Shown here: positions 5,461 to 13,033 of the stretch, piece by piece
How positions within the stretch are numbered: the first letter of the stretch is position 1
Layout: each line of letters begins with the position of its first letter
Origin: Bacillota bacterium
Lineage (GTDB): Bacteria; Bacillota; Clostridia; Christensenellales; CAG-138
NCBI GenBank assembly: GCA_023400985.1
Contig: JAEXEN010000035.1
Span: 1 to 20,949 of the forward strand
DNA: 20,949 nt
Direction: 5' to 3'
Made by a program: the position numbers and the translations under genes
The notes under the pieces: generated by a model
Databases searched by the model: none
What the model was told of the DNA's origin: nothing
What the model saw: only the letters and a program-made list of their open reading frames with translations

Positions 5461-6716
5461 TATTCCTCCAAATTTAACCCCAATACGTCCAGCGTGGCAA
5501 AATAATCCTTCACGATCTCGGCGCGGCGGATGAGGCGTACGTCGCCGTTTTCCTTTAACAGCAGCTCCGCGTGTTTGAGCCTGCCGTTGTAGTTGTAGCC
5601 CATGGCGTAGCCGTGCGCGCCCGTATCGTGCAAAACGAGGATATCCCCTCGCTCCACCTTGGGAAGCTCCCTGTTTACGGCAAACTTATCGTTGTTTTCA
5701 CAAAGCGCGCCCGTTATGTCGTAGATATGGTCATACGGCGCATCTTCCTTGCCGAGCACCGTGATATGGTGGTACGCCCCGTACATGGCGGGCCGCATGA
5801 GGTCGACCGCACACGCGTCCATGCCTAAGAAATGCTTATGCGTATCCTTTTCATGCACGGCGCGCGTCACGAGATAACCTGTGGGGCCGCTCACATAGCG
5901 CCCGAGCTCGGTGAAGATGGCGGGGCGAAGTGCGGTATTCTGAAACGCCTTTTCATATGCCGTATGGACCTTCTCCCCCACGAGAGCGATATCCACGGGC
6001 TTGTCCTCGGGGCGGTACGGGATGCCTATGCCGCCCGAAAGGTTGAGAAACGCGATCTCGGCGCCCGTTTCCTCATGTAGCTCCAGCGCGGTCTGAAATA
6101 AAAGCGCCGCGAGCGCAGGGTAATAGGCCGCGTCGGTGGTGTTGCTCGCCAAAAAAGCGTGCAGGCCGAAGCGCTTTACGCCCATAGAGCCTAGCTTCAA
6201 AAACCCCTTTGTGAGCTGCTCGCGCGTAAAGCCGTATTTCGACTCGGCGGGATCGCCCATGATGGCGTTGCCGAAGCGGAACGCGCCGGGGTTAAAGCGG
6301 CAGCAAACGGTTTCCGGAATGCCGCCGTTTTCCTTCAAAAAGTCGATGTGCGAAAAATCGTCGAGGTTGATCGTTGCATTTAGCTTCCGCGCAAAAATAA
6401 ACTCCTCAGCGGGCATGGCGTTGGCGGAAAACATGATGTCTTCCCCCGCTGCGCCTACGGCCTTTGCAAGAAGAAGCTCCGCGTACGACGAGCAGTCGAT
6501 CCCGCAACCCTCCTCCATGAGTATCTGCAACAGGACGGGGTTAGGGCAGGCCTTCACCGCGTAATACTCGCGGTAGCCCCCGTTCCACGAAAACGCGGCT
6601 TTTAACGCGCGCACGCGCTCGCGGAGGGTATATTCGTCATAGATGTGGAAGGGCGTGGGGTATGTTTTTAAAATCTCCGTGATCTTGGCCTTATCGAAAG
6701 GAAGCGTCTTTATCAT
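5460..6716 (-). CDS. LysA-like PLP decarboxylase (diaminopimelate decarboxylase family)
   Basis: A 418-residue fold-type III (alanine racemase-like barrel) PLP enzyme. The PLP lysine is K55 in YYAVKACPNP; NLSGGIGIPY holds the glycine loop, LCE is at 338-340 and DTGAHGYAM ends the active site. The family reaction is meso-diaminopimelate to L-lysine plus CO2. Several usually strict motifs are changed: HxHIGS reads HAFLAS (the PLP-stacking histidine is F), EPGR reads ELGR, and CESGD reads CENND. It is therefore a divergent branch and may act on another D-configured amino acid. ATG at 6716 overlaps the upstream TGA as ATGA; a longer in-frame start at 6827 would run deep into that gene and is rejected. 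Confidence 0.83.
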   Translation of the reverse strand: MIKTLPFDKAKITEILKTYPTPFHIYDEYTLRERVRALKAAFSWNGGYREYYAVKACPNPVLLQILMEEGCGIDCSSYAELLLAKAVGAAGEDIMFSANAMPAEEFIFARKLNATINLDDFSHIDFLKENGGIPETVCCRFNPGAFRFGNAIMGDPAESKYGFTREQLTKGFLKLGSMGVKRFGLHAFLASNTTDAAYYPALAALLFQTALELHEETGAEIAFLNLSGGIGIPYRPEDKPVDIALVGEKVHTAYEKAFQNTALRPAIFTELGRYVSGPTGYLVTRAVHEKDTHKHFLGMDACAVDLMRPAMYGAYHHITVLGKEDAPYDHIYDITGALCENNDKFAVNRELPKVERGDILVLHDTGAHGYAMGYNYNGRLKHAELLLKENGDVRLIRRAEIVKDYFATLDVLGLNLEE

Positions 6717-8095
6717 AACTCTACGCACCCCAAAAGCTCCTGCGAGCGCGTGTATTCCTCGTACAAAAGTCCTCTGTCCTCGTATTCGACCTCGCCCGTC
6801 TGGTTGTCGTAAGGGTCGCAGCGCCAATGTTTTTTATCGGGCGTGAACGCCGCCTGAAACTCGCGGTTTGCGACCATGCGGTACGGGTCGAGATTGCCGA
6901 AATAGAAGCGCCGCCTGTGTTCCGCGCCCGCGCGGTGCGCGCCGCCCCCAAAGGAGGGATCGGCAAACATCCAGCCGTAGGGGGCGACGTAAAACTCCGC
7001 CCAGTCGTGCGGGCCTATGCTTTCGGGCGAGGAGTTGAGCCCACTTTGCCACTTGGCGGGGATACCGCACAGCCTAGAGAGCGTTATAAATAAAAGCGCC
7101 TGCACGCCGCAATCGCCGCGGAAGTTGCGCGCGCAGTTTTCCGCGATGTCCGTAAGGCCGAAGTATTCGCGCATGTAGGAATACTTCACGTTGAGGGTGA
7201 TGAAGTCGTAAATGGCGCGGGCCTTTTCAAGCGGGTTTTCCGTATGCGCGGTAAGCTCTCTAGATAGCGCCTTCATGTAGGGCGTGAATACGATGTGCGG
7301 GTTTTCCTCGCCGGTAAAAAAGTCCGGCTGCTCTTTCAACACCTTTTTCGGGTCGGGGTCCACGTATTCCACCACATTATCGTAGGAGTATTCCACCGAA
7401 AATTCGTGGTTTTCCTTCATGACCTCCTCGAAATACACCGTGCGCTGCGCAGCGTCCGCGGGCGCTATAAACGAGGGCTCGGGGGATATAGTATGAATCG
7501 TAATGTTTTTGATCTGCCGCGCATCCGCCGCGAGCGGGATGTGCACGCGCACCTTTTTGCCCGGCACAAACACCTCGTCCTTGATCTTGACCGCGGCACG
7601 GATGCGGAGCCCGCAGCCAAACGAGCCCTTTTCCTCCATGATGCGGATCACGCGGTCGAGCATGCCTTCGTCTCCGTCGCCGTCGTCCTCGCCGCCTATG
7701 TGGCCGCGCGCCCTTTTGGCCCGCGCGGCAATATCCTTGTTCACCTTTAAAAGGGTGTCGTAAAAGCGGTCGAAATAACGCTCTTCACCGCGCACATAGA
7801 TCCAGTCGATCTTAAATTCGTCCACGAGCGCGCGAAATTCTTCCTCCGTGAAGTCTGGAATATCCTTTTTAACGATCGCCATGGCTTCTTTAAGGCTAAA
7901 CGGATAGTCGGCCTCGAGGCGGGCAATAAGCTCGCGCTCCACAATAAGACATTGCCTTAACGCCTCCGGTATCTCGTTACTAAGGCGCAAGTCGATCAGG
8001 CGAAGCGCGCCCTGAAAATCGCCGCAGAGCTTGCGGCGTAAAATATCCTCGGGCAGCCCTATGTTCAGATAGCGAAACGAATCGTTGATGGGCAT
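6713..8095 (-). CDS. Transglutaminase-fold (papain-like) protein, cytoplasmic
   Basis: 460 residues with no signal peptide or membrane segment. An approximately 160-residue helical N-terminal part of unknown type includes an acidic linker near 134-144. A beta-rich segment (about 160-245) follows, then a transglutaminase core with an intact triad: C329 in FRGDCGVQ, H363 in GPHDWAEFYV and D379 in WMFADPSF. Bacterial members are more often cysteine peptidases or amide hydrolases than cross-linkers. It lies 28 nt after a murein-peptide endopeptidase gene and overlaps the decarboxylase gene, with AAAGGAAAT ahead of the start. It may cleave an amide bond in the imported peptide, such as L-Ala-D-Glu or a terminal D-Ala. 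That role is inference. Confidence 0.8.
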   Translation of the reverse strand: MPINDSFRYLNIGLPEDILRRKLCGDFQGALRLIDLRLSNEIPEALRQCLIVERELIARLEADYPFSLKEAMAIVKKDIPDFTEEEFRALVDEFKIDWIYVRGEERYFDRFYDTLLKVNKDIAARAKRARGHIGGEDDGDGDEGMLDRVIRIMEEKGSFGCGLRIRAAVKIKDEVFVPGKKVRVHIPLAADARQIKNITIHTISPEPSFIAPADAAQRTVYFEEVMKENHEFSVEYSYDNVVEYVDPDPKKVLKEQPDFFTGEENPHIVFTPYMKALSRELTAHTENPLEKARAIYDFITLNVKYSYMREYFGLTDIAENCARNFRGDCGVQALLFITLSRLCGIPAKWQSGLNSSPESIGPHDWAEFYVAPYGWMFADPSFGGGAHRAGAEHRRRFYFGNLDPYRMVANREFQAAFTPDKKHWRCDPYDNQTGEVEYEDRGLLYEEYTRSQELLGCVEL

Positions 8096-8123
8096 ACGGA
8101 TTTCCTTTCTTTATATTATCGGC

Positions 8124-8945
8124 TTAAAATATGGAGCCGATCTTCAGTATCCCGTTGGCGAGGTCCTCGCGGTAACCAGGCCGTCCGGGTTCGAGGCTGT
8201 TGACGACCACGCCGTCGTCACCCGCGCGGCCGGTAGCGTGTACATAAAGCCCATCGCCCATGTAGACGGCGACGTGGCCTTTGAAGAACAGGAGATCGGC
8301 CTTCTTCATGTCCGCACGCGCGATCTCGCGTATGGGAAAGCCGCTGACGATCTGGGCGTTGCGGTAGATGGAAACGCCGTTGAGGTAATAAGCCATGCTT
8401 GCAAGCCCCGAGCAGTCTATGCCGTCCATGGTCTTTCCGCCCCAGCGGTACTGCGTGCCGAGGTAGGAAAACGCCGCTTTTACCACCGCGTCGCGGAATT
8501 CCTCTTCGTTCCCGTTCTGCTTTACATGATGGGGACCGAGGTGGCTTTTTCGCATATACGCCGCCTGGCCGCCGATAAGGCGGAGTTTCTCCCAAGCGTC
8601 GTTCTCTTCGCAAACGCCTAAGTCCACAACGAGCGCGCCGCGCGGGAGCGTCGTTAATCTGGTCGCTTGGAAGCTCGGCGCTGCCATTAGGTCCGCATGC
8701 GCCGCCCAAACGGTTTTTTTTGAGCCGCTTTCATAAGATAAAAGCTCGCTTTCATCAAAGCACAGCGCGCTTTCGTGCGCGTAGGTCTCGTAGCGGTAGG
8801 GAGTCACGATCTTAAAAAAGCCGTTTTTGGCCTTCCCCGTGACCTCCACCGTCATGCCGTACAGGCCCTCGTCGTCGAGTTCGCCCTCCGGATCGGGCTT
8901 CACCGTAAAGGCCGCTACGGGCAAACATATCAGCGCCTTTTTCAT
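8124..8945 (-). CDS. ykfC: SH3b-NlpC/P60 endopeptidase, YkfC-like
   Basis: 273 residues, predicted gamma-D-glutamyl-L-diamino acid endopeptidase that splits imported murein peptides in the cytoplasm. Residues 1-140 fit two bacterial SH3 domains, which in the YkfC family shape the pocket and select a free N-terminal L-Ala. The NlpC/P60 domain (about 150-273) carries C178 in DGIDCSGLA, H224 in GHVAVYMGDG and H236 in YVHATG, a complete Cys-His-His triad. There is no convincing signal peptide, because the first strand of the SH3 fold begins at once. It starts with an ATGA overlap on oppF, directly linking hydrolysis to peptide import, as in the Bacillus ykf-dpp region. The symbol is by similarity. 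Confidence 0.87.
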   Translation of the reverse strand: MKKALICLPVAAFTVKPDPEGELDDEGLYGMTVEVTGKAKNGFFKIVTPYRYETYAHESALCFDESELLSYESGSKKTVWAAHADLMAAPSFQATRLTTLPRGALVVDLGVCEENDAWEKLRLIGGQAAYMRKSHLGPHHVKQNGNEEEFRDAVVKAAFSYLGTQYRWGGKTMDGIDCSGLASMAYYLNGVSIYRNAQIVSGFPIREIARADMKKADLLFFKGHVAVYMGDGLYVHATGRAGDDGVVVNSLEPGRPGYREDLANGILKIGSIF

Positions 8946-9880
8946 TGCGCAAGCTCCTTTTTGTATGCGTCGATCTCCTTAACGTTTGCAAGCACCAAGT
9001 GCCCCTGCGAAATTTCCGTCCACTTAGGTTTATCCGTGCCGTAATCGTGAATGCTCTGGTCATATACGACGAGCTTCTTTTTCTTTTCGCGCTCGGGATC
9101 GGCCAAAGGCACGGCGCTCAAAAGCGCCTTCGTATACGGGTGCAGCGGGTGGCAGAAAAGTTCCTCGCAATTAGCAAGCTCCACGATCTCGCCCTTGTTG
9201 ATGACGGCGATGCGGTCGGATATGTAGCGCATCACGCTCAGATCGTGCGCGATGAACAGATATGTGAGGCCGCGTTCCTTCCTGAGCTTGTTCATGAGGT
9301 TCAGAACCTGCGCGCGGATGGAAACGTCGAGCGCCGAAATGGGCTCGTCTGCGATGATGAACTGCGGTTCCATGATGAGCGAGCGCGCGATGCCGATGCG
9401 CTGGCGCTGGCCGCCCGAAAACTCATGCGGGAAGCGCGTGGCAAACTCGGGCAACAGCCCCACGCTCAAAAGCGCCTCCTCCACAAGCCCCATGCGCTCC
9501 TGCGCGGAAATATGCTTTTTGGTGGTGTAGGTGCCTTCCGAAACGATGTAATCCACCTTTGCGCGCTCGTTGAGCGACGCCATGGGGTCCTGGAAGATCA
9601 TCTGTATTTCGGAAATGACCTTATGGTCGAGCTCCCTTTTGATTTTCCCGTCGATGCGCTCTCCCTTATAGCGTATTTCACCGTGCGAAATGGGGTGGAT
9701 GCGCGCGATGGCGCGCCCGATGGTGGTCTTGCCGGAACCGGATTCCCCCACAAGGCCGAAGGTCTCCCCTTTGTAGATTTCAAAGCTCACGCCGCGCACC
9801 GCCTTGAAGGCCTTGCGCCGCGAGCCGAAAGTGACTTCGAGGTCTTTCACCTCGAGCAAAACTTCACGTTCGTCTTTCAT
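8942..9880 (-). CDS. oppF: Oligopeptide ABC transporter ATP-binding protein OppF
   Basis: A 312-residue nucleotide-binding subunit that powers peptide import with OppD. It shows Walker A GESGSGKTT, Q-loop FQDPMASLN, signature FSGGQRQR, Walker B FIIADEPISALD and the switch histidine in FIAHDLS. The C-terminal segment VVYDQSIHDYGTDKPKW followed by EISQGH is typical of the Gram-positive AmiF/OppF branch. It lies 13 nt after oppD with GAGGGGAA ahead of the ATG. The stop overlaps the start of the NlpC/P60 gene. Substrate choice is set by the binding protein, not by this subunit. Confidence 0.94.
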   Translation of the reverse strand: MKDEREVLLEVKDLEVTFGSRRKAFKAVRGVSFEIYKGETFGLVGESGSGKTTIGRAIARIHPISHGEIRYKGERIDGKIKRELDHKVISEIQMIFQDPMASLNERAKVDYIVSEGTYTTKKHISAQERMGLVEEALLSVGLLPEFATRFPHEFSGGQRQRIGIARSLIMEPQFIIADEPISALDVSIRAQVLNLMNKLRKERGLTYLFIAHDLSVMRYISDRIAVINKGEIVELANCEELFCHPLHPYTKALLSAVPLADPEREKKKKLVVYDQSIHDYGTDKPKWTEISQGHLVLANVKEIDAYKKELAQ

Positions 9881-9893
9881 GGCTTCCCCTCAC

Positions 9894-10940
9894 TCACTCG
9901 CAGGTGCGTATGTTTCGGATGTACTTTGGCGGCTCCACCTTGGGCGCGCGCGGATCGAGCAGCCATGTGCGCGCCTTGTGCGTGGGCGACACCTCGAAAT
10001 ACGGCGGCTGTTCGATAAAGTCGATCTTGAGCGCCTTGGGGTTTCGCGCCGCAAACGCGTCGCCCTCGATCTTTTTGAAAAGGTTGGGCGGCGAGCCCTC
10101 GATGGCATAGAGGTTTTCGCCCTTGACACCAAGCTGCGGCATGGAGGAAAGGAGCGCCCACGTATAGGGATGGCACGGGTCGTAGAAAATTTCGTTCGCT
10201 GTCCCGAACTCCACGATATCGCCCGCGTACATCACCGCCACGCGGTCGGCGATGTTTGCCACCACGCCGAGGTCGTGCGTGATGAAGATGATCGTGAGGC
10301 TGTATTTTTCCTTCAAGTCCTTGAGGAGCTTCAATATCTGCGCCTGAATGGTGACGTCGAGCGCTGTGGTCGGCTCGTCGCAGATGAGTATTTTGGGGTT
10401 GCACGCAAGCGCGATGGCGATGACCACCCTTTGGCGCATCCCGCCCGAAAACTCGTGCGGGTACTGCTTGTAACGGCGCTTGGGGTCCTCGATGCCCACG
10501 TCGGAGAGAACGCGGTACACCTCCTGTTTGAGCGCGTTCCCTTTGAGCCCGCGGTGCATGGCAATCGCCTCGCCGATCTGTGAGCCGATGGTTTTAAGCG
10601 GGTTGAGGCTCGTCATGGGGTCCTGAAGGATCATGCAGATTTCCTTGCCCCTTATCTTCAGCCAATCCTTTTCCTTTTTGAACTTGGCAAGGTCCACGGG
10701 CTCACCCATGCCGTAATACAGTATCTCGCCGCTTTCCACAAAGCCGTTGGCGTCAAGCAGGCCTATGAAGTTCTTGTTGAGTACGCTTTTGCCGCATCCG
10801 CTTTCACCCACGATAGCGAAGCTTTCGCCGCGGCATACGTCGAGTGACACGCCGCGTATGGCGTGCAGCACCTTGCCGCGCAGGTTGAATTTTACGTTGA
10901 GGTTTTTGACGGAAAGGATCACGTCGTTATGCTCTATCAT
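9894..10940 (-). CDS. oppD: Oligopeptide ABC transporter ATP-binding protein OppD (AmiE type)
   Basis: 348-residue ATPase partner of OppF. It shows Walker A GESGCGKS, Q-loop LQDPMTSLNP, signature FSGGMRQR, Walker B ILICDEPTTALD and the H-loop FITHDLG. The C-terminal region reads GDAFAARNPKALKIDF where DppD-type proteins have a cysteine-rich iron-sulfur motif. This cysteine-free tail, ending in THKARTWLLDPRAP, is the AmiE/OppD form of Gram-positive oligopeptide permeases. ATG at 10940 is chosen because AAGGAGG (10948-10954) is 7 nt upstream; an in-frame TTG at 10946 is too close to that site. It lies 12 nt after oppC. Confidence 0.94.
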   Translation of the reverse strand: MIEHNDVILSVKNLNVKFNLRGKVLHAIRGVSLDVCRGESFAIVGESGCGKSVLNKNFIGLLDANGFVESGEILYYGMGEPVDLAKFKKEKDWLKIRGKEICMILQDPMTSLNPLKTIGSQIGEAIAMHRGLKGNALKQEVYRVLSDVGIEDPKRRYKQYPHEFSGGMRQRVVIAIALACNPKILICDEPTTALDVTIQAQILKLLKDLKEKYSLTIIFITHDLGVVANIADRVAVMYAGDIVEFGTANEIFYDPCHPYTWALLSSMPQLGVKGENLYAIEGSPPNLFKKIEGDAFAARNPKALKIDFIEQPPYFEVSPTHKARTWLLDPRAPKVEPPKYIRNIRTCE

Positions 10941-10952
10941 ATCCAAACCTCC

Positions 10953-11978
10953 TTACACGTGGTTCTTCGGGTCAGCCGCGTCTGAGAAGGCGTTGCCCAC
11001 CACGTAGAACGAAATGGTCACGATGGAGAGAATGATGGTCGGATAGATGAGCTGATAGCGAAGCCCGGGCGTGAGCATGAGCATCCTGCCCTCGTTGATG
11101 AGGTTTCCGAGGCTCGGCATGGTGGCCGGAAGCCCGAGGCCGACGTAGGTGATGAACACCTCATAGCCGATGTTGGCCGGTATCGCGAGCGCAAAGCGCA
11201 GCATGATGACCGATATGATATAGGGCAGAAGGTTTTTGGTGATGATGCGGAATATATTCGTGCCTAAGCACCGCGAGGCGAGGTTATATTCCCTGTCGCG
11301 TATGATGAGTATCTGGTTTCTAACGAAGCGCGCCATGCCGATCCAGCTTGTAAGCGACATCGCCACGATCATGGTAAGTATCCCCGGCCGCATGATGTAC
11401 GCCACCAAAATGAGGATGATGGTGACGGGGATGTTGTCAAGCACATTATAGATCTCGGTGAAGATAAAATCGAGCTTCCTTACATAGCCCCATAACACGC
11501 CCACCAAAATGCCCACGAACGCCTCGATAAGCGCGACGGTAGTGGAAATGAAGAGCGATGTGCGCGTGGCCGCCCAAAGCTGCGCCCAAAGGTCCTGCCC
11601 GATCTGGTTGGTGCCGAGGATGAAGGAGTCGCCCGCTTCGGTCACCTTTCCGGGCTGTATGTTTTTGTAGAAAAGACCCGTGAGCGGATCGTTGTAGACG
11701 GTAAACGCAGCGCGCTGGCCCGGAAGAGCGGGCTGTATGAAGGTAAACAGGAGAATGAACGCCACTACGAACACGAGGAACATCGCCGCGTGGTTCTTGC
11801 TGAATACTTTAAAGGTGCTCCGCCAGTAGGAATAGTTGCTGTAGCCTGTGCGCTCTACGGCCGACGCGTCAAACGACGCGAAGCTGAAAAGCTCCTGTTC
11901 CGTCAGGCCGTCGCGAAGCGCTTGTTGCATGCTCTCCTCGAGCCGCTCGATCTTGGGGTTTTTATAGCGTAAGCCCAT
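10953..11978 (-). CDS. oppC: Oligopeptide ABC transporter permease OppC
   Basis: 341-residue inner-membrane permease (BPD_transp_1 fold). The first 70 residues are cytoplasmic, followed by the first membrane helix (FLVFVVAFILLFTFI) and a long extracytoplasmic loop containing FILGTNQIGQDLWAQL, the conserved OppC/DppC signature. Further helices follow, and the coupling segment ends in FITYVGLGLPATMPSLGNLI. The start overlaps the oppB stop by one base (TAATG), with AGGAGGGG inside oppB. It forms the translocation channel with OppB. Confidence 0.94.
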   Translation of the reverse strand: MGLRYKNPKIERLEESMQQALRDGLTEQELFSFASFDASAVERTGYSNYSYWRSTFKVFSKNHAAMFLVFVVAFILLFTFIQPALPGQRAAFTVYNDPLTGLFYKNIQPGKVTEAGDSFILGTNQIGQDLWAQLWAATRTSLFISTTVALIEAFVGILVGVLWGYVRKLDFIFTEIYNVLDNIPVTIILILVAYIMRPGILTMIVAMSLTSWIGMARFVRNQILIIRDREYNLASRCLGTNIFRIITKNLLPYIISVIMLRFALAIPANIGYEVFITYVGLGLPATMPSLGNLINEGRMLMLTPGLRYQLIYPTIILSIVTISFYVVGNAFSDAADPKNHV

Positions 11979-12919
11979 TACCTGCTCCCCTCCTTCTTTG
12001 CGAAGCTGATGCGCGGGTCGAGGGCCACCATAAGCAGGTCGCCGAGGATGAGGCCGATGATGCCGACCGTTGCGTACAGCACCACGATGCCCTGTACCAT
12101 GCTGTTATCCTGCTTTTTGATGACGTCCACCAGCAACCCGCCCATGCCGGGGATGCTGTAGAGCGATTCGAGGTAGATGGAGCCGATCACGGTGTTGAGA
12201 AGCGACGTGGGGAGGTACTGCGCCATCGGCACGATGGCGTTGCGGAAAATATGCCTGAACATGATTTTCCCGCTCGACACGCCTTTTATTTTGGCGAGCT
12301 GCACATAGTCCTTGGTGCTTTGATCCACCATGTAGCGCCTGAGCCACATCGCGTAATAGGCGATATTCCCAAGCGCCATGGAGAGGACCGGCAGTATCCA
12401 CGATATCCAGTTATTGGGTTTAAAAAGGAGACTTATCCCGAAAAGCTCCGTGCCGTAGAGCTGGATGAACAAATAATAGACCGCCGCGGGCACCGCTTCG
12501 ATAAACACGATGAACACCGTGCCCAGGTGGTCGAAAAACTTCCCTTTATACTTGGCCATAAGCACGCCCATGGGAAGCCCCACAATGAGCGAGATCAGAA
12601 TGGAAAGGCAGCCGAATTCGACGGAAACGGGGATTTTCGGCGCGAGTATTTCCGTAACGGGCACATCCCTGCGGTAAATGCGGGAAACGCCCAGATCGCC
12701 CTGAAAGAACGATTTAAAAAAGTTCCAAAGCTGCTCGTACATGGGCTTTGTGAGCCCCATCTGCTCGAGGCCGTTTTGAATTTGGAACTTGCTCATCTTA
12801 TCGTAGTTTGGAAAATAGCCTTCGATGGGCATTTGCCTGAGCAATATGAAAACGATGGAAAGGATGAGGACGAGCGTCAATAAGGATCGCAAAAAACGTT
12901 TGGAGAGGTATTTGAGCAT
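11978..12919 (-). CDS. oppB: Oligopeptide ABC transporter permease OppB
   Basis: 313-residue permease with the standard N-terminal helix (LLTLVLILSIVFILLRQMP), the extracytoplasmic GDLGVSRIYRRDVPVTEIL, and a cytoplasmic EAA-type loop around AKIKGVSSGKIMFRHIFRNA. The end has YSIPGMGGLL, typical of OppB/DppB. GGAAGGA lies about 7 nt before ATG 12919. It is separated from the binding-protein gene by 114 nt containing a hairpin, so the permease genes may be expressed at a lower level than the binding protein, a common arrangement. Confidence 0.94.
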   Translation of the reverse strand: MLKYLSKRFLRSLLTLVLILSIVFILLRQMPIEGYFPNYDKMSKFQIQNGLEQMGLTKPMYEQLWNFFKSFFQGDLGVSRIYRRDVPVTEILAPKIPVSVEFGCLSILISLIVGLPMGVLMAKYKGKFFDHLGTVFIVFIEAVPAAVYYLFIQLYGTELFGISLLFKPNNWISWILPVLSMALGNIAYYAMWLRRYMVDQSTKDYVQLAKIKGVSSGKIMFRHIFRNAIVPMAQYLPTSLLNTVIGSIYLESLYSIPGMGGLLVDVIKKQDNSMVQGIVVLYATVGIIGLILGDLLMVALDPRISFAKKEGSR

Positions 12920-12947
12920 CTTCGTATCCTTCCTTCAAGAAAGAGGC

Positions 12948-12979
12948 CCTGCGGAGAACCCATTTGAGCTCTCCGCAGG
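12948..12979 (-). terminator. Intra-operon hairpin between oppA and oppB
   Basis: Perfect 10-bp stem, CCTGCGGAGA (12948-12957) with TCTCCGCAGG (12970-12979), loop 12 nt. On the coding strand it is followed by GGCCTCTTTCTTG, only moderately T-rich. It could be a leaky terminator or a 3' stabiliser that raises binding-protein mRNA over permease mRNA. Confidence 0.5.
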
Positions 12980-13033
12980 CAGACAGCGTTTGGAATTCAG
13001 CTTCACAAAGCGGCATTGAGCCGCTTGCTTGGC

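Noticed and set aside
5460..6827. Longer N-terminal start (6827) for the LysA-like gene
   Set aside because: The extra 37 residues lie inside the end of the transglutaminase-fold gene and are not decarboxylase-like; ATG 6716 gives the usual ATGA overlap and normal family length.
8945..10018. A 357-codon plus-strand frame opposite oppF
   Set aside because: The opposite strand encodes a clear ABC ATPase with all motifs; the antisense product is rich in His and Arg with no recognisable domain.
9894..10940. Missing iron-sulfur cysteines in the OppD C-terminus considered as damage
   Set aside because: The cysteine-free GDAFAARNPKALKIDF tail is the normal form in the AmiE/OppD branch of Gram-positive oligopeptide permeases, so it marks subfamily rather than loss of function.
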